Shown: positions 48,113-57,206 of the stretch, one piece after another | How the letters are laid out: each line of letters opens with the position of its first letter | Numbering within the stretch: the stretch's first letter is position 1 | Source: Rhizobium sp. ARZ01 | GTDB taxonomy: Bacteria > Pseudomonadota > Alphaproteobacteria > Rhizobiales > Rhizobiaceae | Reading direction: 5' to 3' | DNA length: 64,000 nt | NCBI RefSeq assembly: GCF_014851675.1 | Contig: NZ_JACVAE010000001.1 | Location: 1,612,001-1,676,000, forward strand | Notes under the pieces: model-generated | Databases searched by the model: none | What the model was told of the DNA's origin: nothing | What the model saw: only the letters and a program-made list of their open reading frames with translations | Translations under genes and position numbers: made by a program

Positions 48113-48448
48113 ATGAGCGGCATTCACGGTTTCATCGACAACGAGGTCAAGAACAACGACGTCGTGCTCTTCATGAAGGGCACCCCGCAGTTTCCGCAGT
48201 GCGGCTTCTCCGGTCAGGTCGTGCAGATTCTCGACTATGTCGGCGTCGACTACAAGGGCATCAACGTGCTCGAAGATGCCGACCTCCGCCAGGGCATCAA
48301 GGACTATTCCAACTGGCCGACGATTCCGCAGCTCTATATCAAGGGTGAGTTTGTCGGCGGCTGTGACATCGTCCGCGAAATGTTCCAGTCCGGCGAACTG
48401 AAGTCCCACCTCGAAGGACAAGGGATTGCAGTCAAGGGCGCCGCATAA
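48113..48448 (+). CDS. grxD: Monothiol glutaredoxin (Grx4/GrxD type)
   Basis: 111 residues with the monothiol CGFS motif (Cys30) in [19 protein letters not shown], then [19 protein letters not shown] carrying the cis-Pro and glutathione-binding GG. CGFS glutaredoxins coordinate a 2Fe-2S cluster with glutathione, trade clusters with SUF carriers, and pair with BolA (gene at 47494). A clear terminator follows. The RBS is AAAGGGATTCGAA. Confidence 0.94.
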   Translation: MSGIHGFIDNEVKNNDVVLFMKGTPQFPQCGFSGQVVQILDYVGVDYKGINVLEDADLRQGIKDYSNWPTIPQLYIKGEFVGGCDIVREMFQSGELKSHLEGQGIAVKGAA

Positions 48449-48483
48449 GGCTCCCTCGCCGTCTGCAGACTTGAATTGATCGA

Positions 48484-48516
48484 GGCGCCGCTCCCAACGG
48501 CGCCTTCTCTCATTTT
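48484..48516 (+). terminator. Intrinsic terminator of grxD
   Basis: GGCGCCG and CGGCGCC form a perfect 7-bp stem with a 7-base loop, followed by TTCTCTCATTTT. It lies before the preferred start of the transporter gene at 48530, which argues against the longer frame starting at 48476. Confidence 0.7.
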
Positions 48517-48529
48517 ATGGAATTTTGTT

Positions 48530-49777
48530 ATGACGGCACTTTCGGAAGAATCTGCCCGGCGCCTCAACGGCATGGGCAAAACAGAGTTTATTGCACTGAT
48601 GGCGATGCTGATGGCGCTGAACGCGCTTGCCATCGACATCATGCTGCCCGGCCTCCAGCAGATCGGCGCGAGCCTTGGCGTGGAGAATGAAAACCACCGG
48701 CAGTACGTGATTTCCGCGTACCTGATCGGCTTCGCATTTGCCCAGTTGCTCTACGGGCCTATCTCCGACCGGTTCGGGCGCCGAATCCCGATGTTTGTCG
48801 GGCTCGGCATCTACATCGTTTCGTCGTTTGTTGCCGTCCTCGTTCCGAGCTTTGCGGCACTGCTGGTGCTGCGCTTCGTGCAGGGCATCGGCTCCTCGGC
48901 CATGCGCGTCATCACCGTCTCGATCGTGCGCGACATCTTTGGCGGCCGGGCGATGGCGGAGGTCATGTCGCTGATCATGATGGTGTTCATGATCATTCCC
49001 GTTCTAGCGCCAGGCGCCGGCCAGGTCGTCATGCTGTTCGGCGACTGGCACCTGATCTTCATCTTCATGGGCGTCATGGCGGCGCTCGTGACCGCCTGGA
49101 TGTACTTCCGCCTGCCGGAGACGCTGGCGCCAGAAGATGTTCGCCCCTTTACGCCGGCCTCCGTCCTGGAGGGATTTCGGATTGTCCTGACGAACCGCGT
49201 GGCGCTCTGCTACACGCTGGCAAGCACCTTCATCTTCGGTGCATTGTTCGGCTTCATCAATTCCGCCCAGCAGATCTATGTCGGCATTTACGGGCTCGGT
49301 GTCTGGTTTCCGGTCGCGTTTGCCGCCGTTGCCGCCTTCATGGCACTTTCGTCTTTCGTCAATGCGAGGTTGGTCGGAAGCTTCGGCATGCGGCGCCTTT
49401 CGCATGGGGCGCTGGTCGGCTTTTTGACGGTGAACGCGATCTGGCTGGCATTCACGCTGGCCTGGCCGGGACATGTGCCGTTCCCGATCTTCATCACCCT
49501 GTTTGCACTGGCGATGTTCCAGTTCGGCTGGATCGGTTCGAATTTCAATTCGCTGGCAATGGAGCCGCTGGGCCACGTCGCCGGCACGGCTTCCTCTGTG
49601 CTCGGCTTCATGGGCACGGCCGGTGGCGCCGTCATCGGTGGCGCCATAGGCCAGGCCTTCAACGGTACGGCGTTGCCGCTTGTGCTAGGATTCTTTTCGG
49701 TCGGTTTCGTTGGGCTCGCGTTCGTTCTGATTGCGGAACGGGGTAAGCTATTCCAGGCCCACAGCAAGCCGGCCTGA
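48530..49777 (+). CDS. MFS drug-resistance exporter, Bcr/CflA type
   Basis: 415 residues from ATG 48530 with about 12 predicted membrane segments. Typical MFS/Bcr features: IALMAMLMALNALAIDIMLP, then YLIGFAFAQLLYGPISDRFG followed by RRIP (motif A of the 2-3 loop). LRFVQGIGSSAMRVITVSIV is motif C-like for antiporters. A late GTASSVLGFMGTAGGAVIGG is also diagnostic. It is a proton-coupled efflux protein; substrate unknown. It is convergent with the suhB-type gene, with a terminator between them. Confidence 0.88.
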   Translation: MTALSEESARRLNGMGKTEFIALMAMLMALNALAIDIMLPGLQQIGASLGVENENHRQYVISAYLIGFAFAQLLYGPISDRFGRRIPMFVGLGIYIVSSFVAVLVPSFAALLVLRFVQGIGSSAMRVITVSIVRDIFGGRAMAEVMSLIMMVFMIIPVLAPGAGQVVMLFGDWHLIFIFMGVMAALVTAWMYFRLPETLAPEDVRPFTPASVLEGFRIVLTNRVALCYTLASTFIFGALFGFINSAQQIYVGIYGLGVWFPVAFAAVAAFMALSSFVNARLVGSFGMRRLSHGALVGFLTVNAIWLAFTLAWPGHVPFPIFITLFALAMFQFGWIGSNFNSLAMEPLGHVAGTASSVLGFMGTAGGAVIGGAIGQAFNGTALPLVLGFFSVGFVGLAFVLIAERGKLFQAHSKPA

Positions 49778-49794
49778 TCTATCTGCAGCAACGA

Positions 49795-49823
49795 AAGGGC
49801 CCGGACGAAACATCCAGGCCCTT
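49795..49823. terminator. Hairpin between convergent transporter and suhB-like genes
   Basis: AAGGGCC and GGCCCTT form a 7-bp stem with a 15-base loop. CACTTT follows on the plus strand and TCGTT on the minus strand. A modest bidirectional terminator candidate. Confidence 0.5.
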
Positions 49824-49842
49824 CACTTTCCCCAAATTATCT

Positions 49843-50667
49843 TCAGTCGACGAAAACGTCGCGACGCATCATTTCCCAACTTTCCTTGTCGGGCGCGATC
49901 AGGAGACCGCCCTCGACATGCCGCGGCTCGTAGGCGGAGCCGTCGAAGCGCGCTGCATACGCGCCGGCCTCCTGGCTGATCAGTGTGCCGGCAAGGTGAT
50001 CCCAGGGCATGAGCTTGTTGTACATCAGATAGTGCAGGTGCCCGGCCGCAAATGTGCGGTACTCATGGGCGGCGCAGCGGTAGTTCGAGGCAAACGCGAC
50101 CTTGGCGAGATTAGCCATGACCCGCGCCCGCTTTTCGGCCGGCAGAAAGCCGGTCGAGGCCATCCCAGTCATCTCTGCGAGTGGCACGGCACCAGTCGCC
50201 TTCAACCGAGCCGCAGGGCGATTCCCGCCGGTCTGCCACGCGCCAGCTCCACGCTCGGCCAGAACGAAATCGTCTCCCATCGGATCGTAGATCACGCCGG
50301 CAATCGTTTCCCCGCCGGCGACGACCGCCGCCATGACGCCGAACAGCGGCACGCCGGCTGCGAAATTGAACGTTCCGTCGATTGGATCGACGATCACCGC
50401 CAGATCCGCATCCGCAAGTTTCGGCAGTAGCGCCGGATCAGCCGCCACGCTCTCCTCGCCTATGAACAGCGCACCCGGAAGTACGGCTTCCATGCCGGCC
50501 TTGATATACCGCTCGGCCGCCTCATCGGCCTCTGTCACCAGATCGATCGCGCTTGTCTTCGTCCGAACGTCGCCTTCCGCGAGCGCGCGAAAGCGCGGGC
50601 GGATTTCGGCCTCCGCCGCTTCGCTGAGAAGAAAAGCGAGAGCGTTGATGTCAAACTGTATCGTCAT
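49843..50667 (-). CDS. Inositol monophosphatase family protein
   Basis: 274 residues from ATG 50667. The metal-binding motifs of the family are intact: [12 protein letters not shown] (E of motif A), [20 protein letters not shown] (DPIDGTxNF), and a C-terminal [20 protein letters not shown] (WDxAxG-like). It cleaves inositol-phosphate or related phosphate esters; HisN-type histidinol-phosphatase or CysQ roles cannot be excluded. The start overlaps the ttcA gene by 17 bp, so the two are translationally linked. Confidence 0.86.
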   Translation of the reverse strand: MTIQFDINALAFLLSEAAEAEIRPRFRALAEGDVRTKTSAIDLVTEADEAAERYIKAGMEAVLPGALFIGEESVAADPALLPKLADADLAVIVDPIDGTFNFAAGVPLFGVMAAVVAGGETIAGVIYDPMGDDFVLAERGAGAWQTGGNRPAARLKATGAVPLAEMTGMASTGFLPAEKRARVMANLAKVAFASNYRCAAHEYRTFAAGHLHYLMYNKLMPWDHLAGTLISQEAGAYAARFDGSAYEPRHVEGGLLIAPDKESWEMMRRDVFVD

Positions 50668-51544
50668 GCGATTGTACCGCTGCAAGGGAGGAGAAATCGA
50701 ACAGTGCCGGGTCGAGAAGGTGGGACGGGTTTACATGGCCCAAGGCGCGCAACATTGCATCCTTGCGGCCGGGCATGCGTGTCTCGATGTCGGCGAGCAT
50801 CGCCTTCATCGCATTGCGCTGCAGGCCGTCCTGTGAACCGCAGAGGTCGCAGGGAATGATGGGAAACTGCATTGCCGTCGCGAACTTGGCGAGATCGTCC
50901 TCGGCAGCGTAGGCAAGCGGCCGCAGCACCATCAGGTCGCCGTCGTCATTGAGAAGCTTTGCCGGCATGGAGGCCAGCCGCCCACCGTGGAAGAAATTCA
51001 TGAAGAAGGTTTCGAGAATGTCTTCCCGATGATGGCCGAGGACCAATGCGTCGCATCCCTCTTCCCGTGCGATCCGGTAGAGGTTGCCGCGCCGCAGCCG
51101 CGAGCAGAGCGAGCAGTAGGTCGCCCCTTCGGGCACCTTTTCCTTCACCACCGAATAGGTATCGCGGTACTCGATCCGATGCTTTACGCCGGTCGAGGCA
51201 AGATAGTCCGGCAAAATGTGCTTGGGAAAGTTCGGCTGCCCCTGGTCGAGGTTGCAGGCGATCAGTTCCACCGGCAACAAGCCACGCCATTGCAGGTCCA
51301 GGAGCAGCGCCAGCAGGCCGTAGCTGTCCTTGCCGCCGGAAAGCCCGATGAGCCAGCGCTTCTGCCCCTTGAGCATCGAAAAATCGTCCATCGCCTGGCG
51401 GACCTGCCGCAGCAATCGCTTGCGCAGCTTGTTGAACGAAACCGACGATGGCATTTGCGAAAAAAGCGGATGATCGATGGCAACGTCCGCCGCCTCGACC
51501 TCTGCGAATTCGCTGCTGTTGGTGCTGGCTGCGACGTTCATCAT
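50651..51544 (-). CDS. ttcA: tRNA 2-thiocytidine synthetase TtcA
   Basis: 297 residues from ATG 51544 with AGGAG four bases upstream (a second ATG follows directly). The PP-loop ATP motif is [20 protein letters not shown]. Two cysteine pairs typical of TtcA are [16 protein letters not shown] and [15 protein letters not shown]; these, with a third position, bind the Fe-S cluster the enzyme needs. [17 protein letters not shown] is also diagnostic. It thiolates cytidine 32 of some tRNAs. The longer upstream reading frame to 51862 runs back through rpsD and was rejected. Sulfur may come from the window's cysteine desulfurases. Confidence 0.94.
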   Translation of the reverse strand: MMNVAASTNSSEFAEVEAADVAIDHPLFSQMPSSVSFNKLRKRLLRQVRQAMDDFSMLKGQKRWLIGLSGGKDSYGLLALLLDLQWRGLLPVELIACNLDQGQPNFPKHILPDYLASTGVKHRIEYRDTYSVVKEKVPEGATYCSLCSRLRRGNLYRIAREEGCDALVLGHHREDILETFFMNFFHGGRLASMPAKLLNDDGDLMVLRPLAYAAEDDLAKFATAMQFPIIPCDLCGSQDGLQRNAMKAMLADIETRMPGRKDAMLRALGHVNPSHLLDPALFDFSSLAAVQSHDDTV

Positions 51545-51680
51545 CCCGCTCCTGTCCGGTTGCGTGACCGAACGTGATCCTTTGTGCTGCAGGAGGAATT
51601 GCCTGTCGAGTGCGCCAAGATCAAGCAGTTTCTGCGCACCCGCCTTGCAGCCCTGGCAATTGCCAAGTCCAGAACGAAGA

Positions 51681-51703
51681 AAGCCGCCCGGTGGGGGCGG
51701 CTT
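51681..51703 (-). terminator. Intrinsic terminator of rpsD
   Basis: On the minus strand AAGCCGCCC and GGGCGGCTT form a perfect 9-bp GC stem with a 5-base loop, followed by TCTTCGTTCT. It ends the S4 gene, 25 bp after its stop. Confidence 0.85.
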
Positions 51704-51728
51704 CCAAGTCCATTGGTCGAGACCAGGA

Positions 51729-52346
51729 TTAACGCGAATAGAATTCGACGACCAGGTTCGGTTCCATGACGACCGGGTACGGTACGTCGGACAGGCCCGG
51801 AACGCGAGCGTAGGTCGCAACCATCTTGTTATGGTCGACTTCGATGTAGTCCGGAACGTCACGTTCTGCGAGCTGAACCGATTCCAGAACCGAAACGAGC
51901 TGCTTGGACTTTTCCTTGACTTCGATCACGTCGCCCGCCTTGCAACGGTACGAGCCGATGTTGACGCGAACGCCGTTGACCTTGACGTGGCCGTGGTTGA
52001 CGAACTGACGGGCAGCAAAGACTGTCGGAACGAACTTGGCGCGGTAGACGATCGCGTCGAGACGCGATTCGAGAAGACCGATCAGGTTCTCCGAGGCATC
52101 GCCCTTGCGGCGGTTGGCTTCGTCGTAGATCGCGCGGAACTGCTTCTCACGGATATCGCCGTAGTAGCCCTTCAGCTTCTGCTTGGCGCGCAGCTGCACG
52201 CCGAAGTCGGAGAGCTTGGACTTGCGGCGCTGGCCGTGCTGGCCCGGGCCGTATTCACGGCGGTTTACCGGGGACTTCGGACGGCCCCAGATGTTTTCGC
52301 CCATACGGCGGTCAATTTTGTACTTGGATGAAGCGCGCTTGCTCAT
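51729..52346 (-). CDS. rpsD: 30S ribosomal protein S4
   Basis: 205 residues from ATG 52346 preceded by AAAGGAAATGCG. N-terminal [19 protein letters not shown], then [20 protein letters not shown]. The S4 RNA-binding domain lies near residues 92-155 ([20 protein letters not shown], then [16 protein letters not shown]). It is the 16S rRNA-binding assembly initiator. It is monocistronic with its own terminator, as expected in Rhizobiales, rather than part of the alpha operon. Confidence 0.97.
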   Translation of the reverse strand: MSKRASSKYKIDRRMGENIWGRPKSPVNRREYGPGQHGQRRKSKLSDFGVQLRAKQKLKGYYGDIREKQFRAIYDEANRRKGDASENLIGLLESRLDAIVYRAKFVPTVFAARQFVNHGHVKVNGVRVNIGSYRCKAGDVIEVKEKSKQLVSVLESVQLAERDVPDYIEVDHNKMVATYARVPGLSDVPYPVVMEPNLVVEFYSR

Positions 52347-52370
52347 CGCATTTCCTTTCAATCAGTTACA

Positions 52371-52390
52371 CCGGTTTGTTTCCAAACCGG
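52371..52390 (-). promoter_or_regulatory. Perfect hairpin in the rpsD leader
   Basis: On the minus strand CCGGTTTG and CAAACCGG form an 8-bp stem with a GAAA tetraloop, 24 bp before the rpsD start. It could be the S4 autoregulatory leader element or simply a structure that controls access to the ribosome binding site. Confidence 0.45.
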
Positions 52391-52572
52391 ATCAAGGAAA
52401 CACGCCCTCCTCTGAATGCCATGCTGGCCTTCTGACAGGTTTCTCACGATACGCGGACCGGAGAAGCCACGGGACATGTCAAATGAAACACCGGACATCT
52501 CTGCCCGGCGTTGGGGCGGTGAATATGTGGAAAGGCCGGCAAAGTCAATGCAAAAGCACGAGAAAATCGCGC

Positions 52573-54087
52573 TTATTCCGCCGCAGAACGCAGGGTGTCG
52601 GTCAGGTCCGGCCCATTGGCGTCGCCCGGCTGGGTCTCACAGGCCAGATCAGGGAAGGCAACGATTCTCAGGCCGGCGAGATCGCTGTGAACGACAATTA
52701 AACCCTGCTCTTCGAAATAACCAAGCAGGCGGCGGGCGCGGCGGGCGGAATGGGTGCCATAGGCGCGGGCGATCATCGCATCCGACGGACACGGCAGACC
52801 GCGGACGGCAGCTTGCGCGACGAGCAGGAAGACGCCCTGCAGGTCCTCGGTCACGGCGCGCGACAGCTCCAGCGCCGTCGCCCAGATCTCGGTGGTCGCG
52901 GTCTCGGCGTCAACACCGGAGCGCGCGACTGCCATCTTGCGACGAAAGGCCGGCAGCGACAGCGGCGCGCCGGGAACGCGGCGGATGCGGCAGCGCACGA
53001 GAAAATCCTGGAACAGCTCGGCATCGGCACGGAAGGCGGCGCCGGGATTGTCGAGGATTTCGGCAAGCACCTGATCGAGCAGTGCCTCACGTTCCTCGGC
53101 GGGCATCTCCGGAGCAGCCGGGCGTGCCGGCTCGACGGCGACCGGTTCGGGCCGGGCACGGGAGAGTTCGGCGAGAATATCGGTGGTTGGTCGCGGCTGT
53201 GGGGCGACACGGCGGACGATGGGTCGGGTAAACTCCTCCGGATCGGGCGTAAAAATCAGGTCCTCTACGTCCTGCGGCGCCTCGGGCAGCGGCATCAGCT
53301 TGGGGCTGGTCGAGCGGGCGGACGTCTCGACCGGGCCGATCGTCACCGGCAGCGGACGGCGCGACAGCGCCGGTCCGAGCGCCACAAACGAGCCGCGCTT
53401 CAGATCGCGGAACATTTCCGCCTGCCGGCGGTCCATTCCGAGCAGATCTGCCGCGCGCGCCATGTCGATGTCGAGGAAGGTGCGGCCCATCAGGAAGTTC
53501 GACGCCTCGGCGGCGACGTTCTTGGCAAGCTTCGCCAGGCGCTGCGTAGCGATCACGCCCGCGAGCCCCCGCTTACGTCCGCGGCACATCAAATTGGTCA
53601 TTGCGCCGAGCGAGACCTTGCGCGCCTCCTCGCCGACGTCGCCTGCGACCGACGGCGCGAACATCTGCGCCTCATCGACCACCACGAGGACCGGATACCA
53701 ATAGTCGCGATCCGCATCGAACATGGCATTGAGGAAAATGCCGGCCGCGCGCATCTGCTGCTCGACCTCGAGGCCTTCAAGGGACAGGACGCAGGAAACA
53801 CGATGCTGGCGGATGCGGGTCGCGATGCCAATCAGTTCTGCGTCGGTGCGCTCGCCCTCGATGACCACATGGCCGAATTTGTCGGCAAGCGTGACGAAAT
53901 CGCCTTCCGGATCGATGATGCACTGCTGCACCCAGGGGGCTGACTGTTCAAGCAGGCGCCGCAGCAGGTGCGATTTGCCGGAACCGGAGTTGCCCTGCAC
54001 GAGCAGACGGGTCGCGAGCAATTCCTCGATATCGAGCGCGGCCGGCGCGCCACCCTGCGCCGTTCCCATGTCGATGCCGACCTTCAT
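52573..54087 (-). CDS. HerA-like (FtsK/HerA superfamily) ATPase with a C-terminal winged-helix region
   Basis: 504 residues from ATG 54087. Walker A is LLVQGNSGSGKSHLLRRLLE and Walker B is VLVVVDEAQMFAPSVAG. Other HerA-like features are IIDPEGDFVTLADKFGHVVI, GAMTNLMCRGRKRGLAGVIA, then TQRLAKLAKNVAAEASNFLM. After a Pro-rich linker (about residues 255-330) the C-terminal part ends in a wHTH-like segment (MIARAYGTHSARRARRLLGY, then FEEQGLIVVHSD). No NurA nuclease, Sir2 or other partner is adjacent, so it is not obviously a defence or end-resection system. DNA translocation is inferred. Confidence 0.8.
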   Translation of the reverse strand: MKVGIDMGTAQGGAPAALDIEELLATRLLVQGNSGSGKSHLLRRLLEQSAPWVQQCIIDPEGDFVTLADKFGHVVIEGERTDAELIGIATRIRQHRVSCVLSLEGLEVEQQMRAAGIFLNAMFDADRDYWYPVLVVVDEAQMFAPSVAGDVGEEARKVSLGAMTNLMCRGRKRGLAGVIATQRLAKLAKNVAAEASNFLMGRTFLDIDMARAADLLGMDRRQAEMFRDLKRGSFVALGPALSRRPLPVTIGPVETSARSTSPKLMPLPEAPQDVEDLIFTPDPEEFTRPIVRRVAPQPRPTTDILAELSRARPEPVAVEPARPAAPEMPAEEREALLDQVLAEILDNPGAAFRADAELFQDFLVRCRIRRVPGAPLSLPAFRRKMAVARSGVDAETATTEIWATALELSRAVTEDLQGVFLLVAQAAVRGLPCPSDAMIARAYGTHSARRARRLLGYFEEQGLIVVHSDLAGLRIVAFPDLACETQPGDANGPDLTDTLRSAAE

Positions 54088-54150
54088 ACTAGCCTCGTGC
54101 CCACCCAAACCGATTCGTCCGGTCTCGCGGACCGGGAAAACGCCAGAGAC

Positions 54151-54579
54151 CTAGCACGAAAAGAATCGGACGCGGGGAAAGTAAATGAAAAAACCCACAG
54201 GAAGGTGGCTACCACAAATTCCTGCCGTCGATGACTGTGACCGGGGCCTCCGCCGCGTCAAAGTCGTCCAGCAACCTCGCATTGATCCGATCCGGCGCGT
54301 CACACAGTCCCAGCTTCCATCCATCTGAAAGTCCGGGCTATCGCTATAAAGCCCGCACCCGCAGCCGTCGCAGAAATGGTGCGCAACTAGCCCCGTATTC
54401 CATCGGTAGATCACGTCGCGTTTCGGCGCGCTGACAAGGCGAAATTGGTTCGGCTCGTAGTAGGCGTACAGGTGGCCGCGTTTCGAACAGAACGTGCAGG
54501 TGCAGCGCGTCAGCGCCTGCGGTAGTTCGCTATCGATTTCGAAGACGGTATCGCCGCAATGACAACGGCCACGAAGCAT
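54151..54579 (-). CDS. GFA/CENP-V-type zinc protein with a frameshifted C-terminal tail
   Basis: As read, 142 residues. The N-terminal zinc-binding part is normal: GRCHCGDTVF (Cys6, Cys8), TRCTCTFCSKRGHLYAYY (Cys26, Cys28, Cys31) and HHFCDGCGCGLYSDSPDF (Cys70, Cys73, Cys75). After Ile97 the frame changes because GATCC is tandemly duplicated (54284-54293), giving a foreign tail GSMRGCWTTLTRRRPRSQ. With one copy removed the frame restores INARLLDDFDAAEAPV, then TVIDGRNLW and a stop at 54209 (121 residues), which matches the family's usual end. So the gene is likely disrupted, or the extra copy is a sequencing error. The family includes S-(hydroxymethyl)glutathione synthase and uncharacterised relatives. 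Confidence 0.75.
   Translation of the reverse strand: MLRGRCHCGDTVFEIDSELPQALTRCTCTFCSKRGHLYAYYEPNQFRLVSAPKRDVIYRWNTGLVAHHFCDGCGCGLYSDSPDFQMDGSWDCVTRRIGSMRGCWTTLTRRRPRSQSSTAGICGSHLPVGFFIYFPRVRFFSC
54284..54293. repeat. 5-bp tandem duplication (GATCC GATCC) inside the GFA gene
   Basis: GATCC occurs twice in a row at 54284-54288 and 54289-54293. Dropping one copy restores a family-like C-terminus and stop codon to the GFA-family gene on the minus strand. Typical of replication slippage, or possibly an assembly error. Confidence 0.85.
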
Positions 54580-54628
54580 CGGCGCCTCCCCAACCCGATT
54601 TTGCTGGAAGGTTAGGTAGCGCGCCGGA

Positions 54629-55417
54629 TCAGACGGTCAAGCCAAAGCCCTGCATAAGACGCCGCGTGGCAAAATCGGGCTGGCTGGATGTGAAGACGGC
54701 GATGTCCTCGCCCGGCGCCAGGATTTCGAGCGGGGGCACCAGCCGGCGCGTCTGGCGGGCAATCGCTTCCGCCGGATCGAGCCAGTCGACCGGCCAGGGC
54801 GCCAGCCGCCGGAAGACATTGGCCATGAAGGGGTAGTGCGTGCAGGCCAGCACGACGATGTCGGTCTTGCGTCCGTCCTTTTCGATAAAGCACTGGTCGA
54901 TCTCCGCCTCTACCGCTTCGTCCGACAAGGTCTCGCCACGGATATAGGCTTCCGCCATCCGGGCCAGGTTTTCCGATCCGACCAGTCGCACATGGCATTG
55001 CGTGGCAAACGATTGGATCAGGTCGCGCGTGTAAGCGCGCTTGACCGTCCCCGGCGTCGCCAAGACGGATACGAGACCTGAACGCGTGCGCTCCGCGGCC
55101 GGCTTGATCGCCGGAACGGTGCCGACGAAGCGCATTTTCGGAAAGGTGGCGCGCAGATCGGCGCCAACGAGCGTGAAGGCCGTGTTGCAGGCGATGACGC
55201 AAATCTCGGGATCGTGCTGCGCCAACAGTCTGTCAAAGAGCGCGATGATATGTTTCTTCAGCGCGTCCTCTTCCCAACCACCATAGGGAAAGCCCGCATC
55301 GTCGGCGACATAGATAAAATGCCGCTCCGGCATCAGCACCCGTGCCTCGCGCAGCACCGTCAATCCGCCGATGCCGCTGTCGAACATGAGGATGGGTTTG
55401 GGATTATTCGTCGCCAC
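54629..55417 (-). CDS. murI: Glutamate racemase
   Basis: 262 residues from GTG 55417, which overlaps the methyltransferase gene by 14 bp. Racemase motifs are intact: [20 protein letters not shown] with the first catalytic Asp/Ser area, [19 protein letters not shown] with catalytic Cys, and [19 protein letters not shown] with the second catalytic Cys. It converts L- to D-glutamate for peptidoglycan. A longer frame reaching 55471 would begin inside the upstream gene and lacks family character. The next gene downstream is the frameshifted GFA gene. Confidence 0.95.
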   Translation of the reverse strand: MATNNPKPILMFDSGIGGLTVLREARVLMPERHFIYVADDAGFPYGGWEEDALKKHIIALFDRLLAQHDPEICVIACNTAFTLVGADLRATFPKMRFVGTVPAIKPAAERTRSGLVSVLATPGTVKRAYTRDLIQSFATQCHVRLVGSENLARMAEAYIRGETLSDEAVEAEIDQCFIEKDGRKTDIVVLACTHYPFMANVFRRLAPWPVDWLDPAEAIARQTRRLVPPLEILAPGEDIAVFTSSQPDFATRRLMQGFGLTV

Positions 55418-56249
55418 GGGCGGCCTTCGGCCTTCTGTTTCTTGTGCGATTTGGCGTTGACGCTGGTGCACCGGCGCCGCGTGGCGCCTCGCGCGTGAAT
55501 CGGTCGAGACAGGAAACGATACCGCGCAAGACCTGGATCTCCGAGCCGGTAAAGGAGGGACGGGTGAGTGCGGAGCGCAGGTTTTCGATCAATTTCGGCT
55601 TTTTGGCGGCGGGACGGAAATAGCCACGCGCGTCGAGCGCCTCTTCCATATGGTCGAACAGACCCTGCAATTCGTCCTTCTTCGCCGGCCGCTGCGGCAA
55701 AGCGCCAAAGGCCGTCTCCGCTGGTGAAGACATGCCCGTCTTCATCCATTCGTAGCTCATCAGAAGCACGGCTTGGGCAAGGTTGAGCGAAGCAAAGGCG
55801 GGGTTGACCGGAAATGTCACCAGCTCGTCGGCGAGCGCAATCTCCTCGTTCGTGAGCCCGGTACGCTCGCGCCCGAACAAGATGCCCGTCGCCTCTCCTT
55901 CCCGGAAGCGCTGGCGCAGCGTCTCGGCTGCAACGACCGGCGAGCGCACCTCCTTGTAGCCGTAGCGGTCGCGTGCTGTCGTGGCATAGACGAAGTTGAG
56001 GTCGGCGACTGCCTCCTCCAGCGACGAGAAGACCTTGGTCGCGGCAATTACATGGTCTGCCTTGCTCGCAGCCGAGATCGCCTTTTCGCTCGGCCAACCA
56101 TCACGCGGATTGACGAGCCGCAATTCGGCCAAGCCGAAATTGGCCATGGCGCGCGCGACCATGCCGATGTTCTCGCCAAGCTGAGGATGGACCAGGATGA
56201 TCGCCGGCCCCTCCGCAATCAGTTGCCGCTCGCTGTTTGTGCCCGCCAT
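55404..56249 (-). CDS. TrmJ-like SpoU-family RNA methyltransferase
   Basis: 281 residues. The SpoU knot motifs are [20 protein letters not shown] (motif 1), [20 protein letters not shown] (motif 2) and [19 protein letters not shown] (motif 3). The C-terminal helical extension ([20 protein letters not shown]) is typical of TrmJ, which 2'-O-methylates position 32 of tRNA. TtcA in the same window thiolates the same position, though on cytidines. Position specificity is inferred. It is co-transcribed with murI through the 14-bp overlap. Confidence 0.86.
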   Translation of the reverse strand: MAGTNSERQLIAEGPAIILVHPQLGENIGMVARAMANFGLAELRLVNPRDGWPSEKAISAASKADHVIAATKVFSSLEEAVADLNFVYATTARDRYGYKEVRSPVVAAETLRQRFREGEATGILFGRERTGLTNEEIALADELVTFPVNPAFASLNLAQAVLLMSYEWMKTGMSSPAETAFGALPQRPAKKDELQGLFDHMEEALDARGYFRPAAKKPKLIENLRSALTRPSFTGSEIQVLRGIVSCLDRFTREAPRGAGAPASTPNRTRNRRPKAARGDE

Positions 56250-56363
56250 TCGTTCAACCGCCGTACAATCCGTTCATTGCGACCCGTTTTTTTTAAAACC
56301 GGGCGTCTCGGTACCAAGTGGCGTCCCCTGCCATATCCCGCAGAAAAAGGGAAGAAAGCCGGA

Positions 56364-56933
56364 CTATTCGGGCGCGATATCTTCCTCAGGCTGGGGATTG
56401 GCACCCTGTTTCGCAATTTCCAGCATTTCTGCTTTCACGGACCCCGGATCGCCATCCTGCGGCCGCAGGATGTCGTCGATGACGGATCGGCCCCCCTCCT
56501 CGACAACCTTGAAATCCACCTCGGCAGGTTTCCAGTCTGCCGCCCGCTCGCCGAAGCAATGCGTGTTGTCGAAGGTCGTCTTTACGGTCGTCACGCCATC
56601 CAAAGCTTGCGTTGCCTCAATCTTGAGGTCCTTGATCGAGCAACCGTCCTGCCCCATAGCGATCACGTCATAGTCGAAGGGCGAACCACCATCCTCGTAC
56701 GCCGGATACTTGGCTGCCTCGCGGTACTTGGCAATGAAATCCTTGCTGTAGAGACGCTGCAGGAACTCGTCGTTGAAATAGTCGACGTAGTCCGGCGGGT
56801 CGTCGTTATCGTCGGCAACATCGACCCAATTACTCGTTGCCGTGGTCATGATTTCGCGCACCGGCGCTGTAGCGTCGGCCGCAAAACCAACAGTTGGCAC
56901 CAAGAGGAGTGCGGCAGCAAAAAAATAGCGCAT
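56364..56933 (-). CDS. Exported protein of unknown function
   Basis: 189 residues from ATG 56933, nine bases after AGGAG. Signal peptide MRYFFAAALLLVPTVGFA, cleaved before ADATAPVREIM. The mature part is acidic (VDVADDNDDPPDYVDYFNDE, YSKDFIAKYREAAKY), with two Cys (GQDGCSIKDL, FDNTHCFGERA) that may form a disulfide, ending with PEEDIAPE. No domain recognised. A longer upstream frame starting at 57017 lacks a signal peptide at its start and was not used. Transcribed alone, 114 bp from the methyltransferase gene. Confidence 0.72.
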   Translation of the reverse strand: MRYFFAAALLLVPTVGFAADATAPVREIMTTATSNWVDVADDNDDPPDYVDYFNDEFLQRLYSKDFIAKYREAAKYPAYEDGGSPFDYDVIAMGQDGCSIKDLKIEATQALDGVTTVKTTFDNTHCFGERAADWKPAEVDFKVVEEGGRSVIDDILRPQDGDPGSVKAEMLEIAKQGANPQPEEDIAPE

Positions 56934-57206
56934 TAAAGACGTCTCCTGAAAACCGGATTGTGCGAACTGATGCCCCAGGTGATATGGCGTTGTCGATCTG
57001 CCCGCCATTTGTGGCATTTTCCGGCATACGGCTCGCGCCGGCAGGCGACCCGATACTTGAGTCGCAGAGCATATTCCTTGTCGAACGAAAATAAAGCGCC
57101 TCAGTCCTTGGTCGGCTTTGCCTTCCCTGCCCTAAGTGATATAGGCCCACGCGATCCCTTCTTCACGAAACGGGGCATCCGGCCCCACTAGGCTACGAGG
57201 CAATCC

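Noticed and set aside
48476..48529. Longer N-terminus for the MFS exporter
   Set aside because: It runs through the grxD terminator hairpin, and the ATG at 48530 gives a normal transporter start.
52750..53943. 397-codon plus-strand frame opposite the HerA-like gene
   Set aside because: Shadow; the minus-strand product has Walker motifs.
52573..54087. HerA-like ATPase as part of an anti-phage system
   Set aside because: No Sir2, DUF4297, nuclease or other known partner is next to it; neighbours are housekeeping genes.
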